Below are positions 24,373 through 35,425 of a DNA stretch of 61,845 bases, one piece after another. The translations under genes were made by a program, and so were the position numbers. The notes under the pieces are model-generated. The model did not search any database, was not told where the DNA came from, and saw only the letters and a list, made by a program, of their open reading frames with translations. The stretch covers positions 4,465 through 66,309 of the forward strand of contig KV425665.1 of NCBI GenBank assembly GCA_001632425.1, in the 5' to 3' direction. This DNA comes from Neolentinus lepideus HHB14362 ss-1. Lineage: Eukaryota; Basidiomycota; Agaricomycetes; Gloeophyllales; Gloeophyllaceae. How positions within the stretch are numbered: the stretch's first letter is position 1; the number at the start of each line of letters is the position of its first letter.

Positions 24373-24608
24373 GGAGTGGGTTAGACGTGTACGATGATTT
24401 GACCGAAGGAAGAAGATTTATGGACTGTATAGAGTGTAGAATTACAACTGTGATCGTATATGCGTGTATTGAACACGCGTGTGGCCATGTACGCGTTCTG
24501 ATCAAGTGTGACTGGACGCGTGACACTTCGCGCTTCTGCACGTGACGCGTCGCTTCATCGCCGCCGTCCCATCCATCCACAGGCATCGTCGCAAATTCAC
24601 CGCCCACG

Positions 24609-27144
24609 ATGCCCGAGGCAAGACCAGCAAAGCGACTCAAGCTCGAACACACACGCGCGTCAACATCAAAAGAACAGCCGTTCAAACCACTTCCCCTGCC
24701 CATCCTCCTGCTCTCCCTCCCCGCGCTGCTCGTCCAGCCCCCGACGAGCCGCTTCCACGCGCAGGCGCTCTGCCTGTCCCTCGCGGCCGTGCGTGCGTGT
24801 CTGGGGCTCGGTGCGCTGAGCCCGGAGGTGGAGTGTCGCGCGTGGACGGCGCTCGCGGAGGTCGGGATGGGGGTCGTGGCTGGGGGATTTTGTGGGCGGG
24901 AGGGGTGTGAGTGGGCGAGTGGAGTGGAGAGTGAGGTGCGTGGGCATTATTTTGTTTGGTTATTGATTGATTGATTGCTTGCTTGCTTGGTGTAGGTTGA
25001 GAAGGCGATTGCGAAAGGGGTGAGTGGGTGTATGCGCTTGAACTTGGTCGTCTAGGTTTGCGATGTGTGCTTCTTGTTTGTATATGCGGGTAGGCTGCAT
25101 ACGTTTACGATGTGACCGCCTCGAGACCCTGGATGGTCTACAACTGGCGAGCTTGTCTCTCATTTTCTCTGTACTATTTTCTTATAACGCAACTCTAACC
25201 ATGCCTCTCGAAGACTCTAATCGCACAAAAGGTGAGTCTCCCCTCCCCCGTCCCTAAGATCCTGCTGACACCAGCCTAGCATCCCTCCCTCTCCCTCTAC
25301 CTCCACCACCTCACCTTCCTCCACGCCCGCCTTGCCGCCTGGAAGCAGAACCCCAAATTCTCTCGGAAACTCATCTCCCGGCTCACCTCTTCCTTCCTCC
25401 CTTCCGACCCGCCACACATCGTCTATGCAGCGCACCTCGCACGCATCGAGTCCTTTATCGCGTCGTCGGTCCCAGGCGAGGTCAACGCGGGCCTGGGGAA
25501 CATCGAGGCGCTCGAGAATCTGGCGAGGCTGAACGGGAGGGGGCACGAGCGGGTCGTGCTGCTATGTAGGGTGCTCAGGCTGCGCGCGCTGGTGAAGGCG
25601 GAGATGTGGGACGCTGTAGGAGAGGCGCTGCGGCTGGTGGAGGAGGATCTTGGGGTGCGGTATGAGGTCGCGGGTACGCCGAAGAGCCAGAATTTTGCAC
25701 AGTTTGGCGAGCCGTTCGAGACTGCGATGGCTGTGCATGCGTTGGTGATTGGGATTACGTTCTTTACGCATGCGGGGAACGCGGCGGAGGCGTCGCCGAG
25801 GCTTTCGCACCTGCACGTCCTGTTGGACTCGGGGGCACTGGATAGGTTCGCGGCGGGTGTTGTCGAGGTGCGTGTTCTGCTCTCTATTCCTCCTCTCTCT
25901 TCTACGTTTGATTTGGATCTGGCTCATCAGAAATCATTCTAGATCCCGTTCGAGAACAGCCTGCCACTCACAGTCCAAGTCACGCACCCACGCATACTAT
26001 ACATGCTCACATTCCTGGTGAGCGCGGTGGCGAAGCGCGATGTGGTGGGAAGGAAGCCGAAGAGGAAGGTATTTGCGAGCGAGGGGATTGCTGCGTGGGA
26101 GAGGGAGGCGGGGAAGGAGGTTGTTTGTGAGTGTCTACGTGTTTGTGGGATTCGAAGGCCAGCGTGCTGACCGTATGCCTTGCCAGTGCCGCCGTGGGCG
26201 AGCGTAGGCGACGTAGAGGAAGTACAACAGCGGATGGCAAGGATCAAAGCGGACTTGCTGTGCGAGCTCGCCGCGGTCGGCGTGATGCGCAGCGAGTTCG
26301 AGGAGGCACAGCACGTAAGCTCTCCCCTGCCTTCACTAACTCGCCCAAGCTAAATGGATGTGATATGGCAGAACCTCGACACGCTCATAGCGCACACGCG
26401 GACGCACGACATCTTCGAGCTGTTCGCAGCGCGCATCGCGCTGCAGCAGGGGCACCTCGCGCACGCGCGGGGGCAGGCGGAGCGCGCGGGGCGGTGCTAT
26501 CGCGCGGCGGCGTTCCTCGCGGGCGCGGGGGACGAGTTCGTCGAGATTGCGGCGAGGGCGGGGGAGCTGGTGCTGGGGATCGGCGTGCACGGCCGGGAGG
26601 AGGGCGTGGGCGCGGAGGAAGGGGAGGCACTCGCGAGGCAGTGTAGGGGGCGCGGGGCTGCGCTGGAGGCGGTGGGGCAGGTCGTGGAGGCGTGTCTTGC
26701 GACGGAGATATTGAAGTCCAAGTGGGTGTCGCTGTTTTTGTTTTTGTTTTTTATGTGTGCATGTCCTGACGCGTGTACAGGCAGCACCTCAAGAATGCTC
26801 TGAGTCTCGCGTCGAGGGCGCAGGATAACTACCTGCGCGCGCTCCTGCTGGCGCTGATCTCGGCGCACTACATGCATACGTCGCCGGAGCACGCGAAGGG
26901 GATGCTGGAGACGTGCGAGCAGCTCGCGATGGGGCTTGGGGCGCCGGTTCAGAAGCTCGGGGGCGTGGGTGTGAATGGGAAGATGGGCAAGACGCGGGTG
27001 GAGGTGGTGAGTGTGGGGAATGTGCCGCTGAGGCTGTGGTGCGGGGAGCGGTTTGTGGAGATTGCGAGGAGGGAGGGAGAAGAGGGAGAGGTGAAGAAGA
27101 GGGAGGGCGTCAATAAGTTGTTGGTGAAGAGTTTGAAGTCGTAG
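24609..27144 (+). CDS. MAU2: cohesin loading factor subunit MAU2/SCC4
   Basis: The TPR-like partner of SCC2/NIPBL that loads cohesin on chromatin. The start at 24609 gives MPEARPAKRLKLEHTRAS and then LPLPILLLSLPALLVQPPTS. Exons are 24609-24935, 24996-25019 (24 nt), 25214-25231 (18 nt), 25280-25867, and later ones to 27144. The two tiny exons restore the conserved VEKAIAKGTLIAQKHPSL helix. Later blocks: LTFLHARLAAWKQNPKFSRK, DPPHIVYAAHLARIESFI, FGEPFETAMAVHALVIGITF, THPRILYMLTFLVSAV, ARIALQQGHLAHARGQAERA, and the C-terminal QHLKNALSLASRAQDNYLRA and LLLALISAHYMHTSPEHAKG. About 700 residues. Fragments of its 3' region recur at 34.5 and 36.2 kb. Confidence 0.9.
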
Positions 27145-27536
27145 CGTGGGTTGGGTGGTTGATGCATTTGTTGTAGATGTTTTCGTGTTGTTACGCTATC
27201 GTTCTGCTTTCTACGTAAATACTTGCTGTGTATTATTCTTTACTTGTTGTAATTTGGCCCACCTCTTGGGCCTGTAATGAAAAGAGGGCGCATTTCTGTT
27301 TTGTAGGTATATACATGCCGATGATATCCCGCCACTTGACCCAGTCAATGGCAAGATATGTATCATTCGTAGAGATTGTAATAATGGTAGGTATGGGCAA
27401 CGGCGACAGAGCTATGCAAAACAAGAAAGCAGTATAGACATCAAAACAATGAAGAAGAATATTGATCGTATCGAGTCCTTTGGTGGCTAGCCTGTTCGGG
27501 GTGAGATCACCATAACACTTTCGTGTTGCAAACTGG
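27145..27536. other. intergenic between convergent genes
   Basis: About 390 bp of shared 3' flank. A frame on the minus strand crosses it but has no recognisable content. Confidence 0.5.
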
Positions 27537-28709
27537 TTAGACATTTTCTCTCTTCGGGTATGGCTCCAAACGGCAGTAGGATAGCTCGAACCGTCCTGCA
27601 GTCGGGCTTCCCTCGTCCTCCGAGGACTCCGTGGATTCGACCATCTCAGTAGAGTCTGGATGATCCTCGTCAACATAAATCAGAGCCGTGGCTTTGGCCG
27701 AGGTCGGATAGCTAAGAATCCTCTCGAGGTAGCTTTCGGAGGTGGCTGGGAGGCATCAGTCAGTAGCCGGGGTAAGTACTATAGCCAGGACTCACTCGGG
27801 GCTCCATCGAGAGACAGCCTGGCGTGGGAATAATGCACATGAATGGGGGAAATCACACGAGACTTGGCGATGGGCGTGGCAGTAGGAACCTCGGATGGGG
27901 TGGTAGCATCATCATCACATGGGACACCGCAAAGTGGGGTGGGTGGAAGGGGTCTAGGACAGTGGAATGACATTCTCCGACCAGAAGGGGCCTTTGGACT
28001 GAGTGATAGGTGTGCTCTGGTGTGGGAATGGTGGAATTGTGCAGAAGTCCCTGCAACGTCAGAGTGGAATATAGTGCCAGGAGTGATTAGACAATCAGAA
28101 TAGTTCTGGAGAGATGTGTGACTGACCATGTACTGGGGCAGGCTGCTGTTCTACTGTACCAGTCTGAAACTCCACTGGAATCAAATGTTGGCCTTGTAGC
28201 CTGGGCCTGTACTGCTCCACTAGCTTCCGGAGAGCGGTACCATACTCAAAACCTGGATTTCTGCACATCCACCTCCTGGCAGTATCACAGAGGGTCCACA
28301 CTGCTCTGCCATCCTTGGGGTGGACAAACAGAATGCGCCTCTTGGGGAAGCATGGGTGGTAGACAACCCCCTCATCTCGTGAATTGATGCCCATAGAGGT
28401 CCATTGCTGCCATTCCTGCTCCCCCACCTTGGCCCAGAGCCTATCATGCTCAACATCCACATAGACATCCCCAGGATGGCCCAGACTTGGGTCTGGATCA
28501 CCTTGGTGGACAAAACATGAGCAGTAAATAATATCAGTAGCGGCCAGATATGGGTAATGATTGTATCGCCTCTCTTCCTCCTTCACAGTGAAGGAAAGTC
28601 CTTCATAATATACGCTCCATCCAGATGGAAGGGTACACTTCCTATGAGAGAGGCAAGGCTGAGGCACTTGTAGCATTGCCATAGGATATTTAGATGGTTC
28701 AATGTGCAA
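27537..28709 (-). CDS. three-exon gene of unknown function (HPGDVYVD family)
   Basis: Exons on the minus strand are 28709-28127, 28050-27796 and 27745-27537, summing to 348 residues in frame with clean GT-AG borders. I do not know its function. The first half is Cys/Trp/Tyr-rich and looks folded: CTLPSGWSVYYEGLSF, DIIYCSCFVHQGDPDPSLGH, PGDVYVDVEHDRLWAKV, EWQQWTSMG and GRAVWTLCDTARRWMCRN. The second half is Pro/Ser/His-rich and probably disordered, ending acidic (MVESTESSEDEGS) then RLEPYPKRENV. From memory, mushroom genomes carry many hypothetical proteins with an HPGD(I/V)xxD...W..W block; this is probably one. It stands at the edge of a repeat-rich area, so it could be element-linked. Confidence 0.6.
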
Positions 28710-29162
28710 GGAATGACATTGAAATAGTGAAAATCTTCGTCCTTAATTGTCAGTAGTCAAAACGACACTGCACAGCATTATGTAAAGTATTAGGTAAGCT
28801 TAGCTAATCAGATCCCATTTGATGGGACTCTCTACTGCTATTCAATGCATCACAGACTTATAGTGATGCCGCGGTCTGGCTCAGTCCTGTTTTTTCCAAA
28901 AATATCCAGACATGGAACCAAAATCAGGTCAACCAGATGTGAGGCAACTGAGACAATCTGCTCGACCAGGAAGGGAGATCTAAAGATATTGATAGCAGTT
29001 AATACCTATATACATGAAATAACTGTTATCAAGGTATACCTGCTCAACCAGGATGGGAGAGCTAAAGAGATCCAAGTTAAAGAACCCCTTCTTGGACAGG
29101 CAGCAGACGCTCTGTGAGTATGTGACATCACACTGCACTGCTTAGTCACATCACATGGCCAA
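28710..29162. other. intergenic between the unknown gene and the foldback element
   Basis: A-rich sequence with short non-conserved frames. A phrase is repeated (ctgctcgaccaggaagggagatctaaagat near 28960 and ctgctcaaccaggatgggagagctaaagag near 29040). No gene seen. Confidence 0.45.
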
Positions 29163-29171
29163 GGTCACTGG
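29163..29171. repeat. 9 bp target-site duplication, left
   Basis: ggtcactgg directly before the left terminal inverted repeat; an identical copy stands at 29854-29862. Confidence 0.85.
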
Positions 29172-29853
29172 GGATGTAAGGCCCTACCACTTAACTTCCT
29201 TATAGGGAACACATGTTGTATGCACGTGGAATTGCGGAGATGTGCGAATTACGAGCAAATTTCGCTAAGTCAAGCTATTGGTGACATTCGTAGTATGGAA
29301 TAGAGCATTATTACTACTATACATCCTCTGAGAGCTGGTACCATTATATCATATAAGAAGAATATAATTGGCCTGCCTAATGTACCGTATCCAGGACGGA
29401 GAGGACGCAATCGGGTGAAATGGTGAGTTCAAGCTTGAAGGCAGCAACACTGGCACACTGGTCGGTTGTAGTGTTCTCCGGATGTTGCAATTGGCTGCAA
29501 ATATGGTGCCGCCGCGAGTACTCACAGAGGAAGCAGCGGGACAGCCGGACAGTCCGGGCTACCCTCGACTAGCTAGCCAGAGGAAGCCTTCAAAATGGGC
29601 ACCACATTAGCTTCGAAGCTATTACTTACATTCTTGCTTAAGATGATATAATGACTTGTGCAAGTTCTAAAAGGATATATGCATGTAGTAGTAATTACAC
29701 AGTATTCCATAGCCCACCATACTACAAGTATCATTGAGTATCACCAATAGCTTGACTTAGCGAAATTTGCTCGTAATTCGCACATCTCCGCAATTCCACG
29801 TGCATACAACGTGTGTTCCCTATAAGGAAGTTAAGTGGTAGGGCCTTACATCC
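29172..29853. mobile_element. non-autonomous Mutator-like (MULE) foldback element
   Basis: The element is 682 bp and bounded by terminal inverted repeats of 113 bp: 29172-29284 on the left and 29741-29853 on the right. The arms differ at one position out of 113 (acatg versus acacg near base 45). Further inside, weaker symmetry continues around gtagtatgg. The outer ends read ggatgtaaggccctaccac. Perfect 9 bp direct repeats flank both ends. Long inverted repeats plus a 9 bp target duplication are the hallmark of the Mutator superfamily. The roughly 455 bp core has no transposase frame, so the element depends on a partner elsewhere. A minus-strand frame (30249-29731) runs into the right arm but is not convincing as a gene. 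Confidence 0.88.
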
Positions 29854-29862
29854 GGTCACTGG
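29854..29862. repeat. 9 bp target-site duplication, right
   Basis: ggtcactgg immediately after the right arm, identical to 29163-29171. Confidence 0.85.
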
Positions 29863-30996
29863 TGAGCCTTGTTCGTTCCCCCCTAAATATAATGAGGTCC
29901 AGTTTCCATCTTGTGTGCTGTCTTGAGTGTTGTCCGCCTTCTGAAGTTCTGATAGATCAGAAGTGTACCTGTGGGTGCTGCAGTACACTGGTGAAAGCTC
30001 ACACTGTACACCACATACAACGATGGGTTGAGATATTCCCGTGAAAGCAGACTCACTTATTCGGGTCAGGATATACACCATCTCGCCCCTTCTTCCAGCT
30101 CGGCAGCTCAGCGCATGCATCGGGTCATACCTACAGTGTTTGCGACAGGTTTTGTACCTGTACGTTACGGTGTTGATGGATACGGTGTGGACTGCGTTAT
30201 AGAATTGGCTCGGATATGGTATGACACTGTATACCTTATAAGGAAGCATAGGCGCGACACGTGTCTATAAGCCATCGTATGATCTTATCGTTGCCGCGTC
30301 GCCCTTGTCCTTCACTTGCAATTCATCATCACGCTTGTGCCAGGTTACAAGGATCGCCTACTTACAATGTCGAATCAGACTTGGGCTTCGCTGCAGTGCA
30401 TTATGTGAGATGTATCAGGTATGCAGATGTCCTGTAATGCAATGTCAGACTCGAACAAGGGCTCCAACCATTGTGAGTATCGTAAGTTCTGAGCCCGAAG
30501 TCTTTCAAGTTGGGTCTGCGCCGGGCGTCAAATCACGTTGTGAGTTTGGTGAGTTTCTCAGTTCAGATGCATCCGCTGAGGCTTATGTCCCACTCCAGGC
30601 TGTCCTCTTTTAAGTTTACATTTCCCGCAAGGCATGCCGCCGCGGCCAGGGCTCTACTGAACGCCAATTGCTTCGGGTAAGTGCTAGTTATGGAACGTTC
30701 CGCAGCCGATCGGGTGCGTCATTCTGGGAGTGAGATTTACCGGGCGCGGTCCTGTTGTGCACGGCGGTGGTGTTACCGTTCATTGCATGCTTGTGGTCTG
30801 TCTAGCTCGATACTGCCAACCCTCTGTCGGATATTTTATCTTTTTTGGAATGGTCACTTTGGCTCTTAACTAGGCCATGAATACTGACCTCGACGAGGGT
30901 TTCAGATGCATCTGCAAGGCCAGGGCTTTCTCTAGACCGGAAGGTTTATCGTGACACCAATCGGCCTGTCAGACTTGGCTTCAACATCGGGCAGCC
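29863..30996. other. 1.1 kb upstream of the transposase remnant; no confident gene
   Basis: Short frames on both strands only. It may once have held the N-terminal zinc-finger exons of the transposase, but I see no Cys/His pattern that I trust. Confidence 0.4.
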
Positions 30997-32320
30997 TTGT
31001 TGAAGGACGCAAAAAGACGGCGTGATGAGCGGGCACTCGCCAGCGGTGGGACGAAGCGTCGCAAACTTAATGCTGAGAATTTCGTCGAAAGTACACCATT
31101 CGAAGTGGAACAAGACGACGCCGGACCCTCAACTGCACCAGAACCGTTGGACGATAAGATAGTTTCATCTGCGTCGAAGGAGCCGTCGAAAGAGGCTGTG
31201 ACAGAGGTATACAATAGCAATCGAATTTCACCGGTCTGAAATGCTTACGAGATCCTTTGATCAGTATACGATTCCTGCGATAAATCATGAGATCCTCGAC
31301 GAGCCAGTCTTGCCAAGTGCTCCATTTAGCGCTGATAGACGTCCTGTGCGCTCCAACCGAGGGAAATTACCACGCCGCTATCTCGACCTCCTTCCTGAAG
31401 GCCCCTCCCCCATTCCCCGACCCGAACCATCCATCTCCGAGGACCCGTGTGCTGTTCACGAAGACGTTCTTTCGCCACTAGCTTCAGTGCCTCCCCAAAT
31501 TACCCGGACTGCCATGAATACATTTGGTCTCATGCGCGAGTACCAAGGTGATCTTCCCATAAAGGACCCAGAGGACAATGTTCCTTTGGACAAGCTTTTA
31601 TTGCCACAGACAGCTGATGAGGACCTGGAGGGTGAACCTTCGGATCAAGGATTGAGTTACGGGCCGTATCCGAATGCGAGCGCGATGATGCTCGGGAACT
31701 GGTACTGGACAAGTGGAGAGAAGAAGTCCAAAGCAGACCTCAAGCGGCTGTCGGAGGATGTTCTTCAGTCCGAACTTTTTGATCCTGCTGATCTTACAAA
31801 GGTGAATTGGGATAAGATTGACCGGTCTTTGGGCGCAGACAACACAGATCATTTTCCCGACTCTGATGGTTGGGTACGGCAATCAATGACTATTCGAGTA
31901 CCGTTTGGAGACAAGAACATCCCTCCCAAAGAGTTTTCAGTGGACGGCCTACAATATCGCCGCCTTACTAATGTGCTCCGTGGCGTATTCAAGGACCAGT
32001 CATCATCTAAGTTCACCTACCACCCTTATCGGCTTCTTTGGCAGCCTCTTTGTCCGGGCGAGGCGCTCGAGAATGTCCACGGAGAACTATATACATCTCA
32101 AGCATACCTCAATGCCGAAACGGAATTGCAGAATTCGCGGAAGGAACCTGATTGCGATGTGCCGCGCGCGATCGCAGCTTTCATGTTTTGGTCAGACTCG
32201 ACGCAGCTTACCGACTTCAGTAGTGCGTCGCTCTGGCCAGTCTATGCACTCTTCGGAAATCAATCAAAATATGCGAGGGGTAAGCCAAGTGCACGACCCC
32301 GAAAGGCTGCATCAAAGTGA
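30997..32320 (+). pseudogene. truncated Plavaka-type (KDZ superfamily) transposase
   Basis: Two frames joined by a probable intron (about 31207-31268): first a Lys/Arg-rich segment (MLKDAKRRRDERALASGGTK), then a long frame to 32320. The second frame has blocks I associate with the N-terminal half of mushroom Plavaka transposases: PVRSNRGKLPRRYLDLLPE, MNTFGLMREYQGDLPIKDPE, YGPYPNASAMMLGNWYW, PADLTKVNWDKIDRSLG, GWVRQSMTIRVPFGDKN, FTYHPYRLLWQPLCPGEALE, HGELYTSQAYLNAE and AIAAFMFWSDSTQLTDFSSA followed by SLWPVYALFGNQSKYARGKP. After KPSAR the frame ends within seven residues. The catalytic core that should follow is missing, replaced by a tandem repeat. No terminal inverted repeats were found. Confidence 0.78.
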
Positions 32321-32370
32321 GAAACAGCCTGAGAAACACTTATTGAGTGCCCCTATTGTGTGCTCTGCAG

Positions 32371-32690
32371 GGTGGCTCGATTGAGCCGTTGGAGATTTGC
32401 ATACCCACGATTGTGAGGATGACCCTTCAAACCCTCAGAGCATATCAGCTAGAGTGTGTACGCAAATAGGGTGGCTCGATTGAGCCATTGGAGACTTGCA
32501 TGCCCACGATTGTGGGTATGACCCTCCAAACCCTGAGAGCATACCAACTAGAGTGTGTACGCAAATGGGGTAGCTCAGATGAGCAGCCGGAGACTGCATG
32601 CCCACTATTGTGAGTACGTCCCTCCATACCCTGAGAGCATACCAGCTACGTCTACAGTGTACGCAAACAGCGTAGCTTGAGCGAGTACTT
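32371..32690. repeat. 99 bp tandem repeat, three copies plus a partial fourth
   Basis: Copies start at 32371, 32470 and 32569, each with g-g-t-(g/a)-gctc at the left and agagcata(t/c)ca near the right. A shortened fourth begins near 32671 (cgtagcttgagcg). The first two are about 90 percent alike; the third is more diverged. Each unit carries gtgtacgcaaa at its end. The array directly follows the truncated transposase. Confidence 0.85.
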
Positions 32691-33115
32691 CAATGCACGC
32701 TAAACATCACAAACTGACATTAATCTCCACAGAAGCCATTGTATGTCCCAATCGGATAGCTGTAACGTTCACTGCCTGTTTAAATCTCCACATGTCTAAC
32801 CTTTGCTTCAGATCACCATCCTGGCGGCGGCAAGTCTTTAACTTAGGGCAACCGACCGCTTGGGGCAAGTGCACATCATTCTTGGGGTTATTTCAACACC
32901 AGCTGGGTCCTGTTCTGACATTTTTCTATGAGAAAGTGATAATACACCGGTGAGCTACATTATACACCTAATATCTATATCCCTATAGTAATACTCAAGT
33001 GAAAAAAAGGTCATACAGTGGCATCATGGATGTTCCAGTAACCAGCCGCTGAAGTATCTATGCTACGACCTGTATGCTTTCTCCACCCCCGTCACCCGGC
33101 TGACTCGACTACAGA
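32691..33115. other. intergenic, nothing recognised
   Basis: AT-rich sequence with short frames only. Confidence 0.4.
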
Positions 33116-34110
33116 CACATGTCTCCATCGACCTACGTGTCATAGCAGATGCTTGTGTCGACATTGATTTCGAGTTGAGATGACATCAACGAGAACAGTC
33201 TACCATTAGTACAGTCACACACCTTCCAGCTAGCTGTCCCACGCCGATGGCGCAGGACGACTGGCAAGATCGAGCTCCCGTTGGTGCTGCCATTGCGACA
33301 CTCTCAGTACCTCCCGCATATTGACCCTGTCTTAGATCAGGACAGTGCAGCAAAGGCAGAACAGGAAAGAGCGTACATAGCCAGGAACGAGTTCGCATAT
33401 ACTGCCGAGGACGGAGCGATGGTAAGAGCGAGAAATAGTCCTCAGTGGCCTCACATTTGCCAATAGAAAAGTGGAAGACAAGATCGTGCTTCAGTATTGT
33501 GAGCGATCCAGTCAAGCGCCGCCAATTACTCATAGTGAAACGGGGGCGTACGCAGATCGTATACGTTTTGGCACTGGGCCGGTAAAAGCGCTCCACGTCA
33601 GACTCCCGTTATTGACCGTGTACAGCACAATCTCATCGATGCTCGACATAAGCAGGGTCGTGTTCACCCCAGGACGTCAGCTACGCACCTGGAAAGCCCC
33701 GTCCAAATAGGAGCGGAGCAATGTGGTGACGAGGGCATCGAGGGATGGTGCAGAAGATACACACCCGCTGCGCATGAGTACTTGTCATCTCAGTGAGTGT
33801 ATCTATTGCAAACAGCCGCGATGCCGAGTTCGAACACCATAAAGATCCTGAGGTCGTGTGAATGCCCCGCTGTGTATCCCTAGGAACGAACCTACAGCCA
33901 CGGTCGTCAGCAGCGCAAGCTGATCTTGGCACCAGATATCATACTCATCGCAGCCGCTGCTCTTAAGAGCGTGCGTGGTAGCAGTGAAGAATCACGCGAA
34001 TAGGCACTCATGGACCCGGCACACGGCGAGAAAGAACCTTGCAAGGCGATCATCAAGACCGCGTACGTAGTGAGTGGTGGCGCATCGTACCAGTTTCTCT
34101 TCAAGCTCAC
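33116..34110 (-). pseudogene. decayed DUF6534-type membrane-protein gene
   Basis: Two blocks match the intact DUF6534 gene at 10-12 kb in the same order and strand. The segment tcgacattgatttcgag at 33158 corresponds to the last exon (10148), and 33595-33700 (ttattgaccgtgtacagcac, then cacctggaaagcccc) corresponds to 10735-10850. A frame further upstream on the minus strand (34110) begins MSLKRNWYDAPPLTTYAVLM, reminiscent of the first loop of the family (YFKRNW type). No continuous reading frame can be built, and the intron borders are lost. I regard it as a dead copy or a distant relative. Confidence 0.5.
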
Positions 34111-34529
34111 TGCGTACGTTGCCGGTTAGGTAAGATTTACAAGACCAAGGCTGGCGGCGTACAGACAAGGAATCTGTACACGAAGAAGCTTAAGCTAGAG
34201 ACGGCGTGGTCACCTAAGAGAACATTCGGCATGCACTCTTGGACGACAAACGTCATCTTCACCCAGAGAGCAAACCCCGCTGAGCGTGAAGAGCAGAATT
34301 CAACTCACCGTGGCGCTGATGTTTTCGTCGGTGTGTCCGGGGAGGCATTTGCCGCAACAGGTCTACACGAGATGGGGTCAGTGACGGCGCGGCAACAATG
34401 ACAGGCAGAGGTATATAGTCCGCAACGGCACAGTCTCCAAACCGACGCGTTAATCATCGCAAGCACTCGACCATGCATAGCACAGCGACCTACACCTTCC
34501 AGTAGTCTGAGGTGCGCAGTTGCATGCAG

Positions 34530-34765
34530 ACGAGGCGTCGCTGAAAAAGAGCTACGAATCTCCGGGAAGAGTTCCGAGAGGGGGAGGTGTGTGGCCGCTG
34601 TTGTTCTTCCTTTTGGTGTCTGATGTGCACGGGCAGCACCTCAAGATTCAAGAATGCGCAGCGTCTCAGGACGACCACCTGCGCGCGTTGATCTCGGCAC
34701 ACGGCCAAGGGGATGCTCGAGACGTTGATGGGGCTCGACGCGCCGGTGCAGGGCAGACGAGACGG
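34530..34765 (+). pseudogene. fragment of the MAU2 gene including an intron
   Basis: Matches MAU2 around 26700-26940: gggcagcacctcaag, then ctgcgcgcg, tgatctcggc, aaggggatgct, gagacgt and gcgccggt in order, with internal deletions. The translation starts QHLKIQECAASQDDHLRALI against QHLKNALSLASRAQDNYLRA in the gene. The stretch before it (34560-34630) resembles the T/G-rich intron that precedes this exon in MAU2, so the copy was made from DNA rather than from a spliced message. Not functional. Confidence 0.65.
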
Positions 34766-34789
34766 GAGCAGCGGACGCTAGTTGAAGTA

Positions 34790-34975
34790 GCTTCCCAGGG
34801 CGCAGCTGACAAAAGTCTCCTTCGCTAGTCCACCAAAGAGGGTGATAGGGTGATAGGGTCTCTTGCCCAGATACAACAGATCTATATTTCTGTTGCATCT
34901 GGGCTGGCCAGAGACGACGATGATATCTCTGTATCTGGTTCTTTGAAAGCATGTTCGAGACGTCCACTGCTTCAT
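34790..34975 (-). repeat. dispersed degenerate repeat, copy 2
   Basis: Reverse-strand relative of 19990-20175, see there. It also carries at its outer end gaaccagatacagagatatc, which recurs in copy 3. Confidence 0.6.
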
Positions 34976-35234
34976 CCTTCTACCCCACAGACGAGCTCAC
35001 GTAGAAAGGGGCCAGAGTGGACGACACAGAACAGAGGATTATCTATGGATCAACTTGGTCTGCTGCCGCTGAATCAATAGTGACAGCTTGCGTGCGACTC
35101 GGAGGGGCAGGAGCGGATGAGACCGATTTTGCGTACCTGCAGTCGCTAGTCGAGAACCGGCTCTGAAGACAGTAGACGACTCGCCACCTCCGCCGTGTGC
35201 CATTTCCTCGCAGCAGACTGGAGAATGCTCGAGC

Positions 35235-35425
35235 CGAGACGCAGCCACTCTGAGCACTGACAGTTTCGACGCTGTTGGACCACCTTCGAAGATAGGCTGT
35301 CTCAGGCTCGCCCAGGTACGACCTCTTTCATCTAGGCAGGACAGCACGGAAATGGCACATACCAGCCAGAGACGACAATAATATCTCGCATCATCGTATG
35401 AGCACCTGGTTCCTTGACAATGCAT
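35235..35425 (-). repeat. dispersed degenerate repeat, copy 3
   Basis: On the minus strand it begins with ggaaccaggtgctcatacg, then agatattattgtcgtctctgg, which matches copy 2 (agatatcatcgtcgtctctgg). Later parts are more diverged. Confidence 0.5.

Noticed and set aside
29731..30249. 172-codon minus-strand frame entering the right arm of the foldback element
   Set aside because: It ends inside the inverted repeat and shows no recognisable domain, so it is most likely chance.
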